Notes under the pieces: model-generated
The model's database searches: none
Told to the model about the DNA's origin: nothing
What the model saw: the letters and a program-made list of their open reading frames with translations, nothing else
Shown here: positions 7,226-16,040 of the stretch, piece after piece
Layout: every line of letters begins with the position of its first letter
Position numbering within the stretch: the first letter of the stretch is position 1
Program-made: the position numbers and the translations under genes
NCBI RefSeq assembly: GCF_013608025.1
Contig: NZ_VDLV01000031.1
Span: 208 to 64,207 of the forward strand
From: Pseudomonas brassicacearum subsp. neoaurantiaca
Lineage (GTDB): Bacteria > Pseudomonadota > Gammaproteobacteria > Pseudomonadales > Pseudomonadaceae
Length of the DNA stretch: 64,000 nucleotides
Direction of reading: 5' to 3'

Positions 7226-8232
7226 CAGCGCAGCACCTCCATGTGGACATCGGCCGCGGTGAAGCGGGCGAATGCCGCTTCCATGTCACCGCCGGTGATG
7301 GCGAGGGTCAGTTGCCCGTAGGGGGTGTCTTTGATGCGGTCGATGCGACCGGCCAGGATGCTGTAGTCCACACCGGTTTCGCGAGCGACGGTGCCGAGCA
7401 GCGGCGCGTAGGTCGCTTCGCCCTGGAACGTCAGGCGCACGATACGCCCCGGCACGTGAGCGAAATCGTCGCGCTGCTCGCTTTCGTCGATCTGCTCGTC
7501 TTCCTGGACGAAACGCTTGGTAGTCGAGTGCTTCGGATGCAGGAACACCTCGGCCACCGGGCCTTGCTCGACGATCACGCCAGCGTCCATGACGGCCACT
7601 TGGTCACAAACGCGGCGGATCACGTCCATTTCATGGGTGATCAGCACAATGGTCAGCTTCAGCTCGCGGTTGATCTCTGCCAGTAGTTGCAGGACCGAAG
7701 CGGTGGTCTGCGGGTCGAGGGCGCTGGTGGCCTCGTCGCACAGCAGGATTTTGGGCTTGGTCGCCAGGGCGCGGGCAATGCCGACGCGCTGCTTCTGGCC
7801 GCCGGACAATTGCGCCGGGTATTTGCGGGCGTGGTCGGACAGCCCTACCCGCGCCAGCAATTCAGCGACGCGCTGGTCGATGTCGCTGCGAGACAATTCG
7901 CCAGCCAGCGTCAGCGGCAGCGCCACGTTGTCGGCCACGGTCTTGGACGCGAGCAGGTTGAAGTGCTGGAAAATCATCCCGACCTGTTGACGGAAACGGC
8001 GCAGGCCGCTGGCGTCCAGGGCGGTGACTTCTTCACCGTCGACGATGATCTTGCCGCCCGTGGAATCTTCCAGGCGATTGATCAGGCGCAGCAGGGTACT
8101 TTTTCCTGCACCGGAATGGCCAATCAGGCCGAAGACCTGACCGTTCTCAATCGTCAGACTGGTCGGATGCAGGGCGGGGATATCCCTACCGGCGACTCGG
8201 TAGGTTTTATGGACGTCTTGAAACTCGATCAC
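7225..8232 (-). CDS. metN: methionine ABC transporter ATPase MetN
   Basis: A 335-residue ATPase that powers methionine uptake. Walker A GHSGAGKST lies near residue 38, the signature LSGGQKQR near 141, and Walker B with DEATSALD near 165. The C-terminal roughly 75 residues form the NIL regulatory domain by which methionine inhibits transport in E. coli MetN. It is the first gene of the operon; upstream bases to about 8420 hold the promoter region shared with the divergent catalase gene, in which I see no riboswitch fold. Confidence 0.96.
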   Translation of the reverse strand: MIEFQDVHKTYRVAGRDIPALHPTSLTIENGQVFGLIGHSGAGKSTLLRLINRLEDSTGGKIIVDGEEVTALDASGLRRFRQQVGMIFQHFNLLASKTVADNVALPLTLAGELSRSDIDQRVAELLARVGLSDHARKYPAQLSGGQKQRVGIARALATKPKILLCDEATSALDPQTTASVLQLLAEINRELKLTIVLITHEMDVIRRVCDQVAVMDAGVIVEQGPVAEVFLHPKHSTTKRFVQEDEQIDESEQRDDFAHVPGRIVRLTFQGEATYAPLLGTVARETGVDYSILAGRIDRIKDTPYGQLTLAITGGDMEAAFARFTAADVHMEVLR

Positions 8233-8498
8233 GTAGCGAACCTTGTGGGGCGCGTTGAAAAAGGATCAGCGGTTAGCCGGGCGCGCATTTTAGCCTGTCC
8301 GTATAGAGGTTCTTAGCATTTATTTGAGAATGAACCAGCGATTTGGCAATAAGGCGATCAAAGGACAGATAAAAGGAACACAGCGAAACGGCATCGGTCA
8401 CTCATTAAGCAACTCAAAACATGCCCAGGTACCGTGCCTGGCGCATCGAACTCAAGGGTCCTGGCCAAGGCGGGGATCGCAACGAGGAGTCATGCCTG

Positions 8499-10634
8499 AT
8501 GAGCACCAACAAACCTGCCGCCCCCAGCCAACTGGCCGGGACCGATACCCTGGATCGCAGTAATACCAACGCCAAGCTCGAAAGCCTGGAGCAGTTTCGC
8601 TCCGATGCCACGGAGCAGGCGCTGCGCACCAACCAGGGCGTGAAGATTGCCGACAACCAGAACACCCTGCGCGCAGGCCCCCGCGGACCCTCGCTGCTCG
8701 AAGATTTCATCATGCGTGAAAAAATCACGCACTTTGACCACGAACGTATCCCGGAGCGCATCGTCCACGCCCGCGGCACCGGTGCCCATGGATACTTCCA
8801 GGCCTATGAATCACATGTGGCCCTGACCAAAGCCGGATTCCTACAAGACCCGAGTAAAAAGACGCCAGTTTTCGTGCGCTTTTCCACCGTGCAAGGTCCA
8901 CGCGGTTCCGGCGACACCGTGCGGGACGTGCGCGGATTTGCGGTGAAATTTTTTACCGACGAAGGCAACTTCGACCTGGTGGGTAATAACATGCCGGTGT
9001 TTTTCATCCAGGACGCGGTGAAGTTTCCAGACTTTGTCCACGCGGTAAAACCCGAGCCCCATAACGAAATTCCTACAGGCGGCTCGGCCCACGACACGTT
9101 CTGGGATTTTGTCTCGCTGGTGCCGGAGTCGGCTCACATGGTGATCTGGGCGATGTCTGACCGGGCCATTCCAAAAAGCCTACGCACCATGCAGGGTTTT
9201 GGCGTGCACACCTTCCGTATGATCAACGCCGAAGGCAAAAGCAGCTTCGTCAAATTCCACTGGAGACCCAAGGCCGGGACCTGTTCGTTGGTGTGGGACG
9301 AAGCCCAGAAACTGGCCGGCAAGGATACCGATTACCACCGTCGCGATCTTTGGGAGTCGATCGAGATGGGCGATTACCCGGAATGGGAGTTCGGCGTGCA
9401 GATCGTTGCCGAGGAAGACGAGCACAAGTTCGACTTCGACCTGCTCGATCCGACCAAGATCATTCCCGAAGAACTCGTGCCCATCACCCCGTTGGGCAAA
9501 ATGGTGCTGAACCGCAACCCGGATAACTTCTTCGCCGAAGTCGAGCAGGTTGCGTTCTGCCCCGGGCATATCGTGCCGGGTATCGACTTCTCCAACGACC
9601 CGCTGCTGCAAGGTCGGCTGTTTTCCTACACCGATACGCAGATCAGCCGACTCGGTGGGCCGAATTTTCATGAGTTGCCGATCAACCGGGCGATCACGCC
9701 GGTACACAACGGCCAGCGCGATGCCATGCACCGCACTACCATCGACAAGGGACGCGCGTCCTACGAGCCGAACTCCATTGATGGCGGTTGGCCGAAAGAG
9801 ACTCCGCCGGGTCCTCAGGATGGCGGTTTCGAAAGCTATCCGGAGCGTATCGACGCCCACAAGATCCGCCAGCGCAGCGATTCGTTTGGCGACCATTTCT
9901 CCCAGGCACGGCTGTTCTACAAGAGCATGAGCCCTCATGAGCAGGAGCACATCATCGCCGCCTACAGCTTCGAGCTGGGCAAGGTGGAACGGGAGTTCAT
10001 CCGGGCGCGGCAGGTCAATGAAATCCTGGCCAACATCGACTTGGAGCTGGCCAGACGGGTCGCGAAGAACCTGGGGTTGCCGGAACCTACCGCCGGTACC
10101 GTTGATGTACCAACGCCATCGCTAGAGCAATCCCCCGCCTTGAGCCAGGCAAACCTGCTGTCCGGCGACATCAAGACGCGCAAAGTGGCGGTGTTGGTGG
10201 CCAACGGTGTCGATGGCGCAATCATCGATGCATTCAAGCAAGCCCTGGAGGCCGAAGGCGCCCACGCCAAATTGCTGGGGCCGACCTCGGCGCCGGTCAC
10301 CACGGCCGATGGGCAAACGCTAGCGGTGGATGCATCCATGGAAGGCCTGCCGTCGATTGCTTTTGACGCGGTATTCGTGCCGGGCGGGGTGGAGTCCATC
10401 AAGGCTCTGAGCGGCGATGGCGTGGCGTTGCATTACCTGCTGGAAGCGTACAAGCACCTGAAGGCGATTGCGCTTCATGGCGAAGCGCGGCAGTTATTGG
10501 TGTTGTTGAAGCTGGAGGCGGATGCGGGATTGATCCCGGATGTGGATGCCAGCAAGTTCCAGGCGTTCTTCGATGCGATTGCCCAGCATCGGGTTTGGGC
10601 GCGGGAGCCCAAGGCGAAGGCGGTTCCGGCCTAA
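8499..10634 (+). CDS. katE: large-subunit catalase HPII (KatE)
   Basis: A 711-residue clade 2 haem catalase that dismutates hydrogen peroxide. The catalytic His is H90 in ERIVHARGTGAHG, the distal Asn lies in the FDLVGNN segment, and the proximal haem Tyr is in RLFSYTDTQ near residue 376. Residues after about 560 form the flavodoxin/class I glutamine-amidotransferase-like C-terminal domain typical of large-subunit catalases. The ATG at 8499 is preceded by a GAGGAG site; the frame is open upstream but that segment is not catalase-like. It stands alone, divergent from metN. Confidence 0.95.
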   Translation: MSTNKPAAPSQLAGTDTLDRSNTNAKLESLEQFRSDATEQALRTNQGVKIADNQNTLRAGPRGPSLLEDFIMREKITHFDHERIPERIVHARGTGAHGYFQAYESHVALTKAGFLQDPSKKTPVFVRFSTVQGPRGSGDTVRDVRGFAVKFFTDEGNFDLVGNNMPVFFIQDAVKFPDFVHAVKPEPHNEIPTGGSAHDTFWDFVSLVPESAHMVIWAMSDRAIPKSLRTMQGFGVHTFRMINAEGKSSFVKFHWRPKAGTCSLVWDEAQKLAGKDTDYHRRDLWESIEMGDYPEWEFGVQIVAEEDEHKFDFDLLDPTKIIPEELVPITPLGKMVLNRNPDNFFAEVEQVAFCPGHIVPGIDFSNDPLLQGRLFSYTDTQISRLGGPNFHELPINRAITPVHNGQRDAMHRTTIDKGRASYEPNSIDGGWPKETPPGPQDGGFESYPERIDAHKIRQRSDSFGDHFSQARLFYKSMSPHEQEHIIAAYSFELGKVEREFIRARQVNEILANIDLELARRVAKNLGLPEPTAGTVDVPTPSLEQSPALSQANLLSGDIKTRKVAVLVANGVDGAIIDAFKQALEAEGAHAKLLGPTSAPVTTADGQTLAVDASMEGLPSIAFDAVFVPGGVESIKALSGDGVALHYLLEAYKHLKAIALHGEARQLLVLLKLEADAGLIPDVDASKFQAFFDAIAQHRVWAREPKAKAVPA

Positions 10635-10660
10635 AGAGAGTTGTTGTCTGGTAGGGCGCT

Positions 10661-10738
10661 ATCGCGAGCAAGCTCGCTCCTACAGTGGTTTTGTGTCGAT
10701 TACAAAACCCCCTGTGGGAGCGAGCTTGCTCGCGAAGC
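10661..10738. repeat. BIME: inverted pair of family B REPs
   Basis: ATCGCGAGCAAGCTCGCTCC on the left and GTGGGAGCGAGCTTGCTCGC on the right, in the convergent gap between katE and the lipoprotein gene. The left copy has CTCCTAC instead of CTCCCAC. Confidence 0.9.
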
Positions 10739-10741
10739 TTT

Positions 10742-11455
10742 TTAAGGCTTGCGCGGAGTCAGCACAACCTGCGCCGGCACACTGCGCAAAATCTGCTTCT
10801 GCAGTTTCAGATCAAACTCCGGATCAAGCTTCCTGACCCGCTTGCTCAGCAAGGTTGCCAGCCAAGGATAATCATCGGTGCGTGGCGCCTGGATGCTGAC
10901 GTCGCACTGATAATTCACTACATCGGCGGCGATGGCGTCCAACTGACGACGCATTTGTTGAATATCGGCGAGGTTAAGCGCAACGGTGGTGCTCGGTGCG
11001 CTCGGGTCGATCACCTTGGCGACGGGTTTGGCTTCGGCAGCCTTGAGGTCGGCTTCGGCTTTATCCAGCTCGGCCTTGCGGGCCTCGGCAATGGCACTGT
11101 TGACTTCGCCGGTCAGCGCTGGAGCCTTTGGCATCAAGGCCCGGGCACGGCTCAGGGCAGTGGCGGCGGCGTTTACATCGCCTTTTTGCAGATCGATCTG
11201 GCTGCGGCGCAGGTACGCCTCGGCCAGTTGCCGTTGGTAGGGCTCCAGCGAACGATCTTCGGGCGCCTGGCTTTGCAAAGCGGCCAACTGATCTTCAGCG
11301 GTGGCCAGCTCATTGCCGGCCAGGCTCTGTTCGAGCTGGGCGATGGCCGGAGCCCTTGTATCAGGGGGCTCGATGACTGGCGGCGCGCTCTGGCAGGCGC
11401 CCAGCAGCACGGAAAACGCGACAAGGAGCAGATAACGGGAGGCGAACGGCTTCAT
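10742..11455 (-). CDS. lipoprotein with helical repeat region
   Basis: A 237-residue predicted lipoprotein: a signal peptide with lipobox LLGAC (Cys at residue 21), then a long Ala/Leu/Glu-rich helical region (about 35-150) with TPR-like or coiled-coil periodicity, and a C-terminal domain. It is followed by a REP pair. A homologous gene follows znuB in P. aeruginosa (PA5502 by memory), and here too it lies 37 bp after znuB on the same strand, so it may be part of the zinc operon. Its function is unknown. Confidence 0.75.
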   Translation of the reverse strand: MKPFASRYLLLVAFSVLLGACQSAPPVIEPPDTRAPAIAQLEQSLAGNELATAEDQLAALQSQAPEDRSLEPYQRQLAEAYLRRSQIDLQKGDVNAAATALSRARALMPKAPALTGEVNSAIAEARKAELDKAEADLKAAEAKPVAKVIDPSAPSTTVALNLADIQQMRRQLDAIAADVVNYQCDVSIQAPRTDDYPWLATLLSKRVRKLDPEFDLKLQKQILRSVPAQVVLTPRKP

Positions 11456-11492
11456 TCCTGCGACTCTCTATTTGCGCAAAAAGCGAGCAAGT

Positions 11493-12281
11493 CTACACCC
11501 CTCGACGGGGCAGGACAAAACTCAGCAGAAACAACGCAGCGGCGCTGACCACGATCGATGGGCCGGCCGGGGTGTCCTTGAACCAGGACAGCGCCAGCCC
11601 GCCACACACCGCGAGCATGCCCAGCAGGCTCGCACCCAAGGCCATCTGCTCGGGGGAGCGGGCGTGACGCTGTGCCGCAGCCGCCGGAATGATCAGCAAT
11701 GAAGTAATCAGCAACACGCCGACGATTTTCATCGCCACGGCGATTACCACAGCGATCAACAGCATCAGCGCCAAGCGCAGGCCCACCACGGGCAAACCCT
11801 CGACTCGCGCCAGCTCTTCATGGACGGTGACCGCCAGCAACGGGCGCCACAGCGCCACCAGCAACAGCAGCACCGCCGCGCTGCCGCCGAGGATCCAGGC
11901 AAGATCCGTCGGGCTGATCGCCAGCAGGTCGCCGAACAGATAGGCCATCAGGTCGATCCGCACGTCCCGCATGAAGCTCAGCACTACCAGCCCGAGGGAC
12001 AAGGTGCTCGGCGCCAGGATACCCAGCAGTGTGTCGGACGCCAGCGGTTGGCGCTGTTGCAGGGTGACCAGCACCACCGCCAGCAACAGGCAACCGACCG
12101 TCACCGCAATGGCCGGGCTGACGTCCAGCAGAAAGCCCATGGCCACGCCAAGCAGCGCTGCGTGGGACAAGGTGTCGCCGAAATAGGCCATGCGCCGCCA
12201 GACCACGAACGAGCCCAAGGGGCCGGCCACCAGCGCGAGTGCCAAGCCTGCGAGCAGGGCGTACAACAGAAAATCAGCCAT
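11493..12281 (-). CDS. znuB: zinc ABC transporter permease ZnuB
   Basis: A 262-residue inner-membrane permease of the ABC-3 family (zinc/manganese uptake) with about eight hydrophobic helices; the conserved SHAALLGVA loop is near residue 40. The start chosen, ATG 12281, gives MADFLLYALLAG and overlaps the znuC stop by eight bases (ATGGCTGA). A longer frame exists upstream but falls inside znuC. Works with ZnuC and ZnuA to import zinc when zinc is scarce. Confidence 0.95.
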   Translation of the reverse strand: MADFLLYALLAGLALALVAGPLGSFVVWRRMAYFGDTLSHAALLGVAMGFLLDVSPAIAVTVGCLLLAVVLVTLQQRQPLASDTLLGILAPSTLSLGLVVLSFMRDVRIDLMAYLFGDLLAISPTDLAWILGGSAAVLLLLVALWRPLLAVTVHEELARVEGLPVVGLRLALMLLIAVVIAVAMKIVGVLLITSLLIIPAAAAQRHARSPEQMALGASLLGMLAVCGGLALSWFKDTPAGPSIVVSAAALFLLSFVLPRRGV

Positions 12282-13056
12282 GCTTGCAGCCGTCTCCATG
12301 AACATGTTTTGAAGCAGAAGGGGCGTTGACCACCGAACCGTGCAGGTCATGGGCATGGTCATGATGGTGGTGATAAATCGCCAGGCTTTGTGCGTTTTTT
12401 CCGAACAACTCGACGAAGGCCGGATCGCCGCTGACCTGCTCGGGGTGCCCGGAACAGCAGACGTGACGGTTCAGGCAGACCACCTGGTCGGTGGTGCTCA
12501 TGACGAGATGAAGGTCGTGGGACACCATCAACACGCCGCAGCCATGTCGGTCGCGCAAACGGGTAATCAAGCTGTACAGCTCGGCCTGGCCGGCCACGTC
12601 GACCCCTTGTACCGGCTCGTCGAGCACCAGCAGTTCTGGCTCGCGCAACAGGGCGCGGGCCAGCAATACCCGCTGCATCTCACCGCCGGAAACACTCTGG
12701 ACCGGGCTGTCGATCACCTGCTCGGCACCGACTTCTTTCAGCGCTGCCAAGGCGCGTTCACGATCCACGCCCGGCACCAAACGCAGGAATCGCAGCACCG
12801 ACAGCGGCAAGGTTGGATCGACATGGAGTTTTTGCGGCATGTAACCGACGCGCAACCGAGGCTTGCGCCAGACGCTACCGCTGTCCGGCTTGAGCAGCCC
12901 CAGCACGGCGCGCACCAGGGTGGTCTTGCCGGCACCGTTGGGGCCGATCAACGTCACGATCTGCCCCGGTTCGACGCTTAAATGGATGTCATCCAGCACG
13001 TTCTGCCCGGCGAACGTCACGGCCACCTGTTCGAGGCGGATCAGCGCATTGCTCAT
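12274..13056 (-). CDS. znuC: zinc ABC transporter ATPase ZnuC
   Basis: A 260-residue ABC ATPase with Walker A GPNGAGKTT (near residue 36), signature VSGGEMQRV and Walker B LLVLDEPVQGVD. The C-terminus is His-rich (YHHHHDHAHD, and KHVHGDGCKHG at the end), a common feature of ZnuC that may bind zinc. The ATG at 13056 shares one base with the zur stop (TGATG), so translation is coupled to zur. The upstream extension of the frame overlaps zur and is not used. Confidence 0.95.
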   Translation of the reverse strand: MSNALIRLEQVAVTFAGQNVLDDIHLSVEPGQIVTLIGPNGAGKTTLVRAVLGLLKPDSGSVWRKPRLRVGYMPQKLHVDPTLPLSVLRFLRLVPGVDRERALAALKEVGAEQVIDSPVQSVSGGEMQRVLLARALLREPELLVLDEPVQGVDVAGQAELYSLITRLRDRHGCGVLMVSHDLHLVMSTTDQVVCLNRHVCCSGHPEQVSGDPAFVELFGKNAQSLAIYHHHHDHAHDLHGSVVNAPSASKHVHGDGCKHG

Positions 13057-13538
13057 CAGGCCCCCTGGCAGCCGGAGCACAAGCCGACCACTTCGACGGT
13101 CTGGGTGTCGACCACGAAGCCGACGTCCTTGGCGCTGGCGATGATGGCATCGCTGATGGATTTCTGTTCCAGCTCGATGGCGGCGTGGCATTCGCGGCAA
13201 ATCAGGAACTGGCCTTGGTGGGCGTGTTCCGGATGGTTGCAGCCGACGAAGGCGTTCAGCGACGAAATGCGATGCACCAGGCCGTTCTCCAGCAGGAAAT
13301 CCAGCGCGCGATAGACGGTTGGCGGCGCGGCACGACGGCCGTCCTGCTCGCTGAGCACGGCGAGGATGTCGTAGGCGCCCAATGGCTTGTGGCTTTGCCA
13401 GACCAATTCCAACACGCGCCGACGCAGGGCGGTCAGGCGCAACCCTTGGCGCGCGCAAATGGCGTCGGCCTCGGACAGCGCGCTGTGCACGCAGTGGGAG
13501 TGATCGTGGGGACGGCTGGCGAGGGGGGTGATAGGCAT
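13056..13538 (-). CDS. zur: zinc uptake regulator Zur (Fur family)
   Basis: A 160-residue Fur-family repressor that binds DNA when loaded with zinc. It has an N-terminal winged helix (LRLTALRRRVLELVW, then PPTVYRALDFL as recognition segment) and C-terminal metal sites: HPEHAHQ, the CRECH pair (near residues 114-117) and the CSGCQG pair at the end. It leads zur-znuC-znuB and is divergent from znuA with 57-66 bp between, so it very likely regulates both directions. Confidence 0.95.
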   Translation of the reverse strand: MPITPLASRPHDHSHCVHSALSEADAICARQGLRLTALRRRVLELVWQSHKPLGAYDILAVLSEQDGRRAAPPTVYRALDFLLENGLVHRISSLNAFVGCNHPEHAHQGQFLICRECHAAIELEQKSISDAIIASAKDVGFVVDTQTVEVVGLCSGCQGA

Positions 13539-13564
13539 GGGCAGCGACGAGTTCAGTGAGAGAC

Positions 13565-13577
13565 GTTATTATGTTAC
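13565..13577. promoter_or_regulatory. candidate Zur box between zur and znuA
   Basis: GTTATTATGTTAC resembles the core of gammaproteobacterial Zur boxes (GTTATAnTATAAC) with several mismatches and sits in the short divergent gap. The site is a guess from similarity and position. Confidence 0.4.
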
Positions 13578-13604
13578 CCGTTCTCGCCTCTTCGAGTGGT
13601 CATC

Positions 13605-14534
13605 GTGTCCCGATTTTTTTCGCTCTTTGTCGCTTTTGTCGCAAGTTTGCTGCTGATGGGCTCGGCCCAGGCCGACGTCAAGGTGCTTACCAGCATCAAG
13701 CCGTTGCAATTGATTGCCGCTGCAGTGCAGGACGGCGTAGCCGTTCCGGAAGTGCTGCTGCCGCCAGGCGCTTCGCCCCATCATTACGCGTTGCGGCCCT
13801 CTGATGTACGCAAGGTGCAGTCGGTGGACCTGCTGTACTGGATTGGGCCCGACATGGAAGGTTTCCTACCGCGTGTGTTGAACGGTCGTACGTTGCCATC
13901 GGTTGCGGTGCAGGATCTGCCGGGCCTCAAGTTGCGTCATTTTGCCGAGGACAGCGCGTCCCACGAGGACCATGACGATGACGGCGATGAGCACGATCAC
14001 GATCATCGCCCCGGGACCGTGGACGCCCACCTCTGGCTGTCGCCGCACAACGCGCGAGTGATCGCCGCCAGGATGGCGGCTGACCTGGGGGCAGCGGATC
14101 CGGCGAACGCTGCCCGTTATCAAAGCAACCTCAAGGGTTTCAACCAGCGCCTCGATGCCTTGGACGTGCGCCTCAAGACGCGCCTGACCGGGATCGCGGG
14201 CAAGCCGTATTTTGTCTTCCACGAGGCGTTCGATTATTTCGAAGACAACTACGGCCTCAAGCACGCCGGGGTGTTCGCCGTGGCCGCCGAAGTCCAGCCC
14301 GGCGCCCAGCATGTGGCGGCCATGCGCACGCGCTTGCAGGCGGTGGGCAAGACCTGCGTCTTCAGCGAACCACCGCTGCGCCCGCGCCTGGCCGAAACCC
14401 TGGTGGCCGGGTTGCCGGTCAAGCTGGCTGAGCTGGACGCGCTGGGTGGCTACACCCCGGCGACGGCGCAGGGGTATGAGCAGTTGTTGGAAAAGTTGGG
14501 CAATGATTTGGCGGGGTGTTTGGAGTCGCTATAG
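13605..14534 (+). CDS. znuA: zinc-binding periplasmic protein ZnuA
   Basis: A roughly 309-residue periplasmic cluster A-I binding protein that captures zinc for ZnuBC. After a signal peptide ending GSAQA it has the ligand histidines in SPHHYALRPSD, DAHLWLSP and FVFHEAFDYF and, between, a His/Asp-rich flexible loop (about residues 121-135, with HEDHDDDGDEHDHDH). Both possible starts are GTG (13596 and 13605); 13605 gives the more usual MSRFFSLF. Neither has a strong ribosome site. Confidence 0.93.
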   Translation: MSRFFSLFVAFVASLLLMGSAQADVKVLTSIKPLQLIAAAVQDGVAVPEVLLPPGASPHHYALRPSDVRKVQSVDLLYWIGPDMEGFLPRVLNGRTLPSVAVQDLPGLKLRHFAEDSASHEDHDDDGDEHDHDHRPGTVDAHLWLSPHNARVIAARMAADLGAADPANAARYQSNLKGFNQRLDALDVRLKTRLTGIAGKPYFVFHEAFDYFEDNYGLKHAGVFAVAAEVQPGAQHVAAMRTRLQAVGKTCVFSEPPLRPRLAETLVAGLPVKLAELDALGGYTPATAQGYEQLLEKLGNDLAGCLESL

Positions 14535-14552
14535 CCTGGTGACGCAGAACCT

Positions 14553-14645
14553 GTGGCGAGGGAGCTTGCTCCCGCTGGGCTGCGAAGCGGCCCTAAAAAT
14601 CCAGCGGTCGCTGCGCAACCGAGCGGGAGCAAGCGCCCTCGCCAC
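14553..14645. repeat. BIME: inverted pair of family A REPs
   Basis: GTGGCGAGGGAGCTTGCTCC at the left and an inverted copy ending CGCCCTCGCCAC at the right, in the convergent gap between znuA and thrB. Confidence 0.9.
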
Positions 14646-14668
14646 AAAGGCATTCAGATTCCCGCCGG

Positions 14669-15619
14669 TCAGAGGGCGAACGGCAACACCGTATGAACCG
14701 TCTGCCGCTGCGCCAACCGCTGTTGGAACTCCATCGGATCGTGGATCAACACATCTTGCCCCGCGAACGACTCGGCGGCGATCAACCGCGACAGCCAGAA
14801 CCGCACGCATGCCACACGCAGCATGGTCGGCCACAATTGCGCCTCGGCGGCGGTGAACGGCCGTAGCGCCGCATAGGCGCCCAGCAATGCCCTCGCCCGT
14901 GGGCCATCGAGCACACCGTCGTCATTCGAACACCAGTCATTCAACGCGATGGCGACGTCGTACAGCATCGGCCCGGAGCAGGCGTTGTAGAAGTCGATCA
15001 GCCCGGTCAGGTGCGTGCCCTCGAACATCGCATTGTCGCGGAACAGGTCTGCATGGATATTGGCGCGGGGCAGCGCCAGGATGCCGACTTTCTGCTGCGC
15101 GATTTCGTCCAGCGCAGCTTGCAGCAGCTGACGGGCTTCGGCATTGAGGTGCGAAAGCAGGTTGCCGCCCTCCTCCTGCATCCAGTCCAGGCCGCGATCA
15201 GTCTTGCGCTTGATCATGTTGTCCTTGGTCGCCAAATGCAGATGCGCGAGCAATTCACCGACCTGGGCGCAGTGCTGGGCGTTGGCCTGCTTGATGTGCT
15301 TGCCGGCCAGGCGCGGTTGCAACAGCGCCGGCTTGCCCGCCAATTCCCGAAGCGCAACGCCGTCTGTCGTACGCAAGGCGTAAGGCACCGGCAGATCGGC
15401 GTCGTGCAGCACGTCCAGCAGCTCGATGAAGAACGGCATTTCTTGCACCGGGCCGCGTTCGACCAGGGTCAGGACGAATTCGCCCTGCTCCAGGCTGATG
15501 AAAAAATTGGTGTTTTCGCTGCCGGCAGCAATCCCCTGGAAATCAAGTAGACGGCCAAGCCCATAAGGGGCGAGAAAAGTTTCCAGCTCGGGCCGAGCCA
15601 GGGGCGTGAACACAGACAT
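14669..15619 (-). CDS. thrB: homoserine kinase ThrB (APH-fold type)
   Basis: Phosphorylates homoserine to O-phosphohomoserine for threonine synthesis. This 316-residue form is the pseudomonad type with an aminoglycoside-phosphotransferase fold rather than the GHMP type of E. coli. The catalytic loop HADLFRDN (near residue 203) has the HxDxxxxN pattern and the metal-binding Asp follows in GLIDFYNA. Length is standard. It precedes a DUF2782 gene on the same strand upstream, as in other pseudomonads. Confidence 0.93.
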   Translation of the reverse strand: MSVFTPLARPELETFLAPYGLGRLLDFQGIAAGSENTNFFISLEQGEFVLTLVERGPVQEMPFFIELLDVLHDADLPVPYALRTTDGVALRELAGKPALLQPRLAGKHIKQANAQHCAQVGELLAHLHLATKDNMIKRKTDRGLDWMQEEGGNLLSHLNAEARQLLQAALDEIAQQKVGILALPRANIHADLFRDNAMFEGTHLTGLIDFYNACSGPMLYDVAIALNDWCSNDDGVLDGPRARALLGAYAALRPFTAAEAQLWPTMLRVACVRFWLSRLIAAESFAGQDVLIHDPMEFQQRLAQRQTVHTVLPFAL

Positions 15620-15678
15620 GGTTAAAACTGCCAGTACGGGCGCCCTTCAGCGGGCGCCGGTTGAAGTCGGGAGCGGCA

Positions 15679-15966
15679 TCACCACTCAAAGATTTTCCAC
15701 GAAGGGATCAGCATATCCGGCTGGTCCGAGCGGATGAAGTTTGCATCAGTGCCGTCGGCGCGTACCAGGAAATAAGGCTTGCCGTTCTTGGGCGTGACCT
15801 TGATCGCGTACAAAAAGCCGTTCTGCCGATATTCCTGGATGGTTTTATCTCCTTCGGTGCGGATGGTGACATCCGGGTCCGCCGAGGGTGCGTCGTCCGC
15901 CGCCATGACGGCTATCGGGGTGAATGCAAACAAGCCAGCGAGTAACAGGCGATTTAGTGTACGCAT
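15679..15966 (-). CDS. DUF2782 periplasmic protein
   Basis: A 95-residue exported protein: signal peptide to about residue 22 (IAVMA-AD), then a compact domain with the family pattern of DUF2782, including EYRQNGFLYAIKVTPKNG and a Trp near the C-terminus. The function is unknown. It lies between polA and thrB and reads with thrB, 59 bp ahead of it, so the pair may share a transcript. Confidence 0.8.
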   Translation of the reverse strand: MRTLNRLLLAGLFAFTPIAVMAADDAPSADPDVTIRTEGDKTIQEYRQNGFLYAIKVTPKNGKPYFLVRADGTDANFIRSDQPDMLIPSWKIFEW

Positions 15967-16040
15967 GATAACCTTGTCCCTTTGTCGTCAACGGTCCCGC
16001 TATTCTAGCCCTGGACCCGCCGAAAAGGTTGATCCTGCTC

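Noticed and set aside
8499..10634. KatE with an amidotransferase-like tail as a novel fusion
   Set aside because: The C-terminal flavodoxin-like domain is the normal feature of large-subunit catalases.
13057..13458. Longer ZnuC start upstream of 13056
   Set aside because: The extra 134 codons lie in another frame of zur and have low-complexity Arg/Pro content; the ATG coupled to the zur stop gives the standard N-terminus.
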